Positions 11,573 to 15,038 of a DNA stretch of 15,038 nt are shown here, piece after piece (position 1 is the stretch's first letter; each line of letters starts with the position of its first letter). Source of the DNA: Candidatus Curtissbacteria bacterium RIFCSPHIGHO2_12_FULL_41_17 (lineage in GTDB: Bacteria; Patescibacteriota; Microgenomatia; Curtissbacterales; GWA2-41-24); the NCBI GenBank assembly GCA_001774945.1, contig MFBL01000027.1:4784-19821 (forward strand). The letters are read 5' to 3'. The notes under the pieces were generated by a model that saw only the letters and a list, made by a program, of their open reading frames with translations, was not told where the DNA came from and did not search any database. The translations under genes and the position numbers were made by a program.

Positions 11573-12343
11573 TTACACAAAAAAAGAGGAAAATCTAATT
11601 TTTCGAAATTTTTTCTTTAAAACCAAAAACAGAAAAAGGGGCAAAACCCGCATCCGCCAAATTCTCCAAGGTTCCAGCACAAGCCGCCATAGCCATTCAA
11701 GTCCCCATCCTTGGACTAAACGCGGCGCCCTCATTTTAGCTTCGGCTAAATAATCCAAAGCACCACCCACTCCTATAAAAACACCAACATTAAGCTTGTT
11801 TTTAAACCTCTCGATCCAAAATTCCTGCTTACCCATGCCATAGGCAACAAAAAGTATGTCTATGCGTCCTGAAGCTAAAAGTTGCTTTTTTAGCCTTGAA
11901 TCATAGCTTATAGTCGGATCTCCGGGACCTGCAAAAACAACCTTTAGGTTCGGATTTGCCAATTTTTGGCGCTTAGCGACTCCTTCTGCTATGTCACCAA
12001 AACCGCCCAAAAAGCCCACCCTAATAACCTTTTTTGTGCTTTTTGCACACAATTTTTCTATTAAGTCCACACCGGCAATGCGTTCGTGGGCTTTACCCCC
12101 GAAAATTAGCTTCGAAAATACCACACCTGCGCCGTCGGCCAAAGCCAGATCTGCATCCGCCAAAATGTGTGCAAAACGCTTATTTTTTCGCGCCAGCATA
12201 ACAAATTCACTATTAACAGTGGCAACAAAGTGTCCACCTTTTTTGTCACCCGCCAGCCTTAAAATTAAATCATGCGCTTTTTTTGCCGCAATATCGGCAA
12301 CTTTTACGCCTAAAACATCGACTGTTTGTACAAGCTGGGTCAT
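11573..12343 (-). CDS. WecG/TagA/CpsF-family glycosyltransferase (GT26)
   Basis: The 256-residue product transfers a sugar (N-acetylmannosamine or relative) from UDP to a lipid-linked acceptor in teichoic acid, enterobacterial common antigen or exopolysaccharide assembly. Motifs seen are F-V-A-T-V-N-S-E-F (39-47), the catalytic-loop D-A-D-L-A-L-A-D-G-A-G-V-V (63-75), A-H-E-R-I-A-G-V-D-L (85-94), V-A-Y-G-M-G-K-Q-E-F-W-I (157-168), G-V-G-G-A-L-D (191-197) and R-A-P-R-L-V-Q-G-W-G-L-E-W-L-W-R-L (206-222). The tail is hydrophobic and basic, fitting peripheral membrane attachment. I chose ATG 12343 over TTG 12364 because an SD (AGGAAGG, 12356-12350) sits 6 nt before it. The preceding glycosyltransferase gene ends 144 bp upstream. 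Confidence 0.88.
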   Translation of the reverse strand: MTQLVQTVDVLGVKVADIAAKKAHDLILRLAGDKKGGHFVATVNSEFVMLARKNKRFAHILADADLALADGAGVVFSKLIFGGKAHERIAGVDLIEKLCAKSTKKVIRVGFLGGFGDIAEGVAKRQKLANPNLKVVFAGPGDPTISYDSRLKKQLLASGRIDILFVAYGMGKQEFWIERFKNKLNVGVFIGVGGALDYLAEAKMRAPRLVQGWGLEWLWRLVLEPWRIWRMRVLPLFLFLVLKKKFRKIRFSSFFV

Positions 12344-12438
12344 TTTTTGCCTTCCTAGGGCCAATTACCGCCCCTTAGCTTCAATTTGAAGCTAAAATTT
12401 TTCATTTTTTTGCAAAATAAGCTCATTGATTCAATTTT

Positions 12439-12487
12439 ACCCCGCACCAACGCAGAAAGCCACGCTTGTAAAGGCGTGGTGCGGGGT
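12439..12487. repeat. GC-rich long hairpin between two glycosyltransferase genes
   Basis: ACCCCGCACC-A-ACGC (12439-12453) pairs with GCGT-GGTGCGGGGT (12474-12487), a 14-bp stem with one bulge. An alternative inner stem CCACGC/GCGTGG (12460-12465/12474-12479) competes with it. It begins directly at the stop of the upstream gene and lacks a T-run on the transcribed strand, so it is not a standard terminator. It may stabilise a 3' end, attenuate wecG, or be a dispersed repeat. Confidence 0.7.
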
Positions 12488-13915
12488 TTACCGTATGACC
12501 TGTTCAAATACCTGCAAAGTCTTTTTTGCGGTTTGTTCCCAGGAAAATTCAGCCAGAAGTTGCCCTTTTTGTGATATATTAATTTGGCTTTTTCTATATT
12601 GCGATATGTATTGATATAAAACACTGGCCCACTTATCAACGTCGTTCGGTTTTACAAGAACGATAGCCTCGAGATTCTCTCGAGATTTGCCATTTGCCAT
12701 TGGCCATTGGCCATTCCGCGAAAATTTATCAAAAATTTCGCGGTGAGGCCCAATATCGCTGGCAATAACCGGACATCCGCAGGAAATCGCCTCCAAAATA
12801 GGCAGGCCGAACCCCTCAAAGAGGCTTGGAAAGGCAAAAACCTTAGCGCCTGAGTAAAGTGCTGGTAAATCGCCGGTATCCACGTGTCCCAAAAACTTTA
12901 CTTGCTTTTCTATACCGTATTTCTTAGGCGCTGCCAAAATGTCAGCATAATCCCAGCCGAGCTTGCCGGCAATGACTAAGTTGGTAGTACGTAGTTTGTA
13001 GTCGGTAGTTTTCTTATTCCTTCTACTAACTACCAACTGCCTACTACCCACTAAATTTGCGAATGCTCGAATGAGCATAAGCAAATTTTTCCTCGGCTGA
13101 ACCGTGCCTACAAATAAAATATAATCCCCTTTTATTTTGTATTTGGACTTTACACTTTTAACTTTTAACTTTGAACTCGGCCTGAAAAAGGCCGCGTCGA
13201 CCCCCTCATGTACCGCAAAAACCTTCTTTGCATCAACCTTATATCTTTTTATAAGATCGTCGCGTGTAGCCGCCGAAACGGCGATTAAAGCGTCGGCATG
13301 CCTGGCCGCGTATTTTGAAGCAAGATCAAGATAATATCGCTGGGGGAATTGATGATGGCCGGGCAGGTACTCGACTCCCAAGTCGTGGATAGTCACAACG
13401 TAACGAGTATCACGGGCTCCAAGAGTATCACGAGTACCACGAGCTTTTTGAGTTTTTAAGCCCTTGATACCCGTGGTACCCTGACTACTCGTGGTACCCT
13501 TTAAGAAACTTCGCCTGCGAAGTATCGGCAGTGTGTGCGCCGGTACGAATAATAGATCAACTGGATTTTTCCAGGTTTCCAAAGCCAGACCCAGCTGTGT
13601 CCAGAAGCGGTGTGGCCGAATAGGCCGAAATTCAAAATTAGAAGGCCAACCCTGCCCAGCCTTGTCATTGCGAGCGACTGAAAGGAGCGTGGCAATCTTT
13701 TGTCTAGATTGCTTCGCCACTTCGTGGTCTCGCAATGACGGAGTGGAAAAATCTCTTACATACACCCGGTACCTATTCTTCCGGTCTACCTTCGCAAGAG
13801 CTTTAAGAAGATTCAGCGAGTAATTCTCCGTACCGGTCGCTTCCGCAACAAAAGCCCTCGAAGCATCATACCCTATTACATAGGATTTTCCATTTAAAAA
13901 TTTTCCATCTGCCAT
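12488..13915 (-). CDS. Family 4 glycosyltransferase with repeat-encoded insertions
   Basis: The 475-residue product is a GT-B retaining glycosyltransferase, normally about 370-390 residues. Core motifs are I-G-Y-D-A-S-R (14-20), V-T-I-H-D-L-G (174-180), A-L-I-A-V-S-A-A-T (209-217), Y-I-L-F-V-G-T-V-Q-P-R-K-N (265-277), G-K-L-G-W (317-321) and F-P-S-L-F-E-G-F-G-L-P-I-L-E (362-375). The excess length comes from six repeat-coded segments: residues 1-11, 59-84, 139-171, 247-262, 287-313 and 400-411. All stay in frame and lie at the N-terminus or in expected surface loops, away from the donor site. The start ATG lies within a heptamer array, and V-I-G-Y-D is the first conserved block. No SD. It begins 12 bp after the four-helix-bundle stop and feeds into wecG, so a surface-polysaccharide role is likely. 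Confidence 0.92.
   Translation of the reverse strand: MADGKFLNGKSYVIGYDASRAFVAEATGTENYSLNLLKALAKVDRKNRYRVYVRDFSTPSLRDHEVAKQSRQKIATLLSVARNDKAGQGWPSNFEFRPIRPHRFWTQLGLALETWKNPVDLLFVPAHTLPILRRRSFLKGTTSSQGTTGIKGLKTQKARGTRDTLGARDTRYVVTIHDLGVEYLPGHHQFPQRYYLDLASKYAARHADALIAVSAATRDDLIKRYKVDAKKVFAVHEGVDAAFFRPSSKLKVKSVKSKYKIKGDYILFVGTVQPRKNLLMLIRAFANLVGSRQLVVSRRNKKTTDYKLRTTNLVIAGKLGWDYADILAAPKKYGIEKQVKFLGHVDTGDLPALYSGAKVFAFPSLFEGFGLPILEAISCGCPVIASDIGPHREIFDKFSRNGQWPMANGKSRENLEAIVLVKPNDVDKWASVLYQYISQYRKSQINISQKGQLLAEFSWEQTAKKTLQVFEQVIR
12685..12719 (-). repeat. Heptamer array in the glycosyltransferase gene (segment 6)
   Basis: Five 7-bp units (ATTTGCC twice, ATTGGCC twice, then ATTCCGC). It encodes residues 400-411 (N-G-Q-W-P-M-A-N-G-K), replacing a short loop just before the C-terminal donor-binding helices. 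It is the inverse of the AATGGNA class at 14329-14370. Confidence 0.85.
12979..13057. repeat. Inverted pair of heptamer arrays in the glycosyltransferase gene (segment 5)
   Basis: The left arm 12979-13006 has four units of AGTNNGT type. The right arm 13023-13057 has five units of CTACCAA type. The arms are complementary at about 22 of 28 positions with a 16-bp loop. It codes for residues 287-313 (rich in S, R, K, T) between two Rossmann strands. The right arm is the same class as the arrays in rplJ and before the HTH gene. Confidence 0.85.
13142..13176 (-). repeat. Heptamer array in the glycosyltransferase gene (segment 4)
   Basis: Five units of TTTTAAC type in perfect 7-bp register. It encodes the S-K-L-K-V-K-S-V-K-S-K segment (about 247-258), inserted between the F-F-R-P motif and the strand Y-I-L-F-V-G. 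The composition resembles the N-terminus of four-helix-bundle copy 1. Confidence 0.8.
13404..13500. repeat. Inverted degenerate repeat in the glycosyltransferase gene (segment 3)
   Basis: The left part (13404-13444) repeats GAGTATCACG/GAGTACCACG every 9-10 bp. The right part (13464-13500) has two copies of an approximately 17-bp unit ending CGTGGTACCCT. The parts are complementary (CGAGTACCACGAG to CTCGTGGTAC), so the block can fold as a hairpin. It codes for residues 139-171, rich in G, T, R and K. Confidence 0.75.
13664..13739. repeat. 76-bp inverted-repeat element in the glycosyltransferase gene (segment 2)
   Basis: Perfect terminal inverted repeats GTCATTGCGAG (13664-13674) and CTCGCAATGAC (13729-13739), with an inner CAATCT/AGATTG pair. 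It is the same family as the 121-bp element at 10899-11019. Here it is translated as residues 59-84 without a stop or frame break. Confidence 0.88.
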
Positions 13916-13920
13916 TTATT
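13885..13920 (-). repeat. Heptamer array, left arm of four-helix-bundle cassette 2
   Basis: Units ATTTTCC, ATTTAAA, one 8-mer AATTTTCC, ATCTGCC and ATTTATT. It contains the ATG and first residues of the glycosyltransferase (segment 1). Its reverse complement aligns with 14342-14377 with a few mismatches and one gap; shared blocks are TGGCARATGGAAAAT and TAAATGGA. Confidence 0.75.
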
Positions 13921-13927
13921 TGCGTAT

Positions 13928-14302
13928 TTATTTCCCTAGGTTCTTCTGTGAAGTTAAAATCGAAGAAGTAAAAATTTTTATAAATTCGCCAGCCTCACGA
14001 ATAAGCTCGTCCGCTTCTTCTGCTACACCAACGATTTGCCCATTCGCATACTTAATCAATCTTAACCAGTGGATAGATTCTTTGGATTCCTTACGACAAA
14101 TTTTGAGCCGGTGAATGAAATCCTTACGACTTGAACCTTCGACTGCTTCGATATAATTGGCTCCTGGCGATCCGGAAGAACGAATAAGCTGTGAGCCATA
14201 TTCAATGTTATATGTTGTTTTGGGAAGCTTCTTTACAAGTTCGAGGCTTTTTTTGGCAAAATCTAAAAGCCTCTCGTAAAGCTCCTCTGACGTAGTCTTC
14301 AC
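13928..14302 (-). CDS. Four-helix-bundle protein (S23 / 23S rRNA IVS family), copy 2
   Basis: The product has 124 residues, the usual family length. Family pattern: an N-terminal helix with E-L-Y-E-R-L-L-D-F-A-K, K-L-P-K-T-T-Y, Y-G-S-Q-L-I-R-S-S-G-S-P-G-A-N-Y-I-E-A (35-53), G-S-S-R-K-D-F (56-62), then K-I-C-R-K-E-S-K-E-S-I-H-W-L-R-L (68-83). The start is GTG at 14302. A -10 TAAAGT (14314-14309, preceded by TGG) lies 6 nt before it, which predicts a leaderless GTG message. It is only distantly similar to copy 1, sharing the R-S-x-x-x-x-G and S-S-R-x-D-F blocks. It sits between mreB and the glycosyltransferase, bracketed by inverted heptamer arrays. Function is unknown; family members may bind nucleic acid or act as oligomeric adaptors. 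Confidence 0.85.
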   Translation of the reverse strand: MKTTSEELYERLLDFAKKSLELVKKLPKTTYNIEYGSQLIRSSGSPGANYIEAVEGSSRKDFIHRLKICRKESKESIHWLRLIKYANGQIVGVAEEADELIREAGEFIKIFTSSILTSQKNLGK

Positions 14303-14308
14303 GCACCA

Positions 14309-14337
14309 ACTTTACCATACTAATCGAGAATGGTAAA
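14309..14337 (-). promoter_or_regulatory. Promoter of four-helix-bundle copy 2
   Basis: TTTACC (14337-14332), 17 bp, then TAAAGT (14314-14309) with TGG before it. The -35 lies inside the heptamer array, so the repeat supplies part of the promoter. Confidence 0.5.
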
Positions 14338-14370
14338 TGGAAAGTGGCAAATGGAAAATGGTAAATGGAC
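14329..14370 (+). repeat. Heptamer array, right arm of four-helix-bundle cassette 2 (six units)
   Basis: Six contiguous 7-bp units with consensus AATGGNA, in perfect register, filling most of the 74-bp gap between the mreB stop and the four-helix-bundle start. It is the inverse of the array at 13885-13920. Confidence 0.88.
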
Positions 14371-14376
14371 AATCTC

Positions 14377-15036
14377 CTATCTCACCGCCAAAAGCTGCTT
14401 CCACTTGTCGATGTTTTCAAGCGCTATGCCCGTTCCGTAAACAATTGCCCGCGTCGGATCTTCCGCTACATAAGCACTCACCCCACAGCTACTGCTAACT
14501 AATCTATCTAAATTACGCAGTTGAGAAGTTCCGCCAGTCATAATAATACCCCTATCGATAATATCGCTGGCCAGCTCCGGAGGCGTTTGCTCCAATACAC
14601 TTTTAATGCAGGCAATTATATCCGCAAGAACCGGTGCAATTGCCTCACGAATTTCACCGGATTCAACAACTACTGTCTTGGGCATGCCCAAAATGGCATC
14701 TCTGCCCTTGACATCAAGCGTTTTTTTTACGGTATCCGTGGCACTGCCGATATTAACTTTGATCTCTTCGGCCATGCGCTCGCCGATTATCAAATTGTGC
14801 TTGCGGCGAATATAGTTAACTATGGCTTCGTCAAGTTTGGTGCCGCCTACTTTGGCGCTTCGCCCGACAACAATTCCGCCTAAAGAAATCACAGCCGCGC
14901 CTGTCTGTCCGGCTCCGATATCCACAATCATTGAACCGACAGCGGCTTCCAGCGGCAGCTTTACGCCGATTGCCGCAGCCAGTGTGTGCTCGATTAAATA
15001 GGCCGTTTTGGCGCCGGCAGAAAGAGTCGCCTCAAG
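14377..15036 (-). CDS. mreB: Rod shape-determining protein MreB, C-terminal part
   Basis: The open frame runs off the right edge; 219 residues and the stop are visible. It is the bacterial actin homologue that organises elongation-mode peptidoglycan synthesis at the inner membrane. Visible family blocks: A-G-A-K-T-A-Y-L-I-E-H-T-L-A-A-A-I-G, the phosphate-2 loop S-M-I-V-D-I-G-A-G-Q-T (family D-I-G-G-G-T-T), A-V-I-S-L-G-G-I-V, V-G-G-T-K-L-D-E-A-I, I-G-E-R-M-A-E-E-I-K, and near the end I-I-M-T-G-G-T-S-Q-L-R-N-L-D and A-R-A-type P-T-R-A-I-V-Y-G-T-G. The usual third Gly and first Thr of the loop are Ala-Gly-Gln, a mild variation. The start is outside the window. It is the first visible gene of the - strand group with the glycosyltransferases. 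Confidence 0.93.
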   Translation of the reverse strand, partial: LEATLSAGAKTAYLIEHTLAAAIGVKLPLEAAVGSMIVDIGAGQTGAAVISLGGIVVGRSAKVGGTKLDEAIVNYIRRKHNLIIGERMAEEIKVNIGSATDTVKKTLDVKGRDAILGMPKTVVVESGEIREAIAPVLADIIACIKSVLEQTPPELASDIIDRGIIMTGGTSQLRNLDRLVSSSCGVSAYVAEDPTRAIVYGTGIALENIDKWKQLLAVR

Positions 15037-15038
15037 AA

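Noticed and set aside
9517..14377. A diversity-generating retroelement using the four-helix-bundle proteins as Avd
   Set aside because: No reverse transcriptase, template repeat or variable repeat is seen in the window; only the fold relationship is suggestive.

Overview
The window looks like a Patescibacteria (Candidate Phyla Radiation) chromosome, probably Microgenomates-like. This is an inference from compact genes, an acidic 31-codon ORF beside ribosomal genes, stand-alone four-helix-bundle (S23/IVS-type) genes, a REP-associated tyrosine transposase and many low-complexity repeats. No rRNA or tRNA is present to settle taxonomy.

Layout. (1) 1-2102, + strand: the 3' end of rplA, a structured leader, an acidic mini-ORF and a terminator. 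A second promoter with an attenuated L10 leader then drives rplJ and rplL, which end at a strong terminator. Two diverged relics of the rplL 3' end follow. (2) 2372-3177, - strand: two overlapping frames of an unrecognised gene, perhaps one frameshifted gene. (3) 3393-6438, + strand: an excisionase-type HTH protein, a DUF218-like protein, a transposase flanked by palindromes, and an inositol-monophosphatase-family enzyme. (4) 6468-7232, - strand: an unrecognised protein ending in an RNA-polymerase alpha-CTD-like helix-hairpin-helix domain. (5) 7350-10831, - strand operon: galT-like, four-helix-bundle, phosphomannomutase, EEP-family hydrolase. (6) 10832-11572: a 121-bp inverted-repeat element and an AT-rich island. 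(7) 11573-15036, - strand: mreB (partial), a second four-helix-bundle gene, a family 4 glycosyltransferase and a WecG/TagA glycosyltransferase. Regions 5 and 7 together suggest sugar-nucleotide supply and cell-surface glycan assembly next to a cell-shape gene.

Three patterns stand out. First, short degenerate arrays with a 7-bp period occur at about ten places, between genes and inside them (L10, the glycosyltransferase). Both four-helix-bundle genes are bracketed by inverted pairs of such arrays, like a mobile or IVS-like cassette. Second, the glycosyltransferase carries six repeat-encoded segments, all in frame, mostly in predicted loops. Third, many genes lack a Shine-Dalgarno sequence but have a good -10 hexamer 6-11 nt before the start codon, so leaderless transcription is probably common. 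Genes that do have a leader (rplL, the acidic ORF, wecG) carry a clear Shine-Dalgarno.
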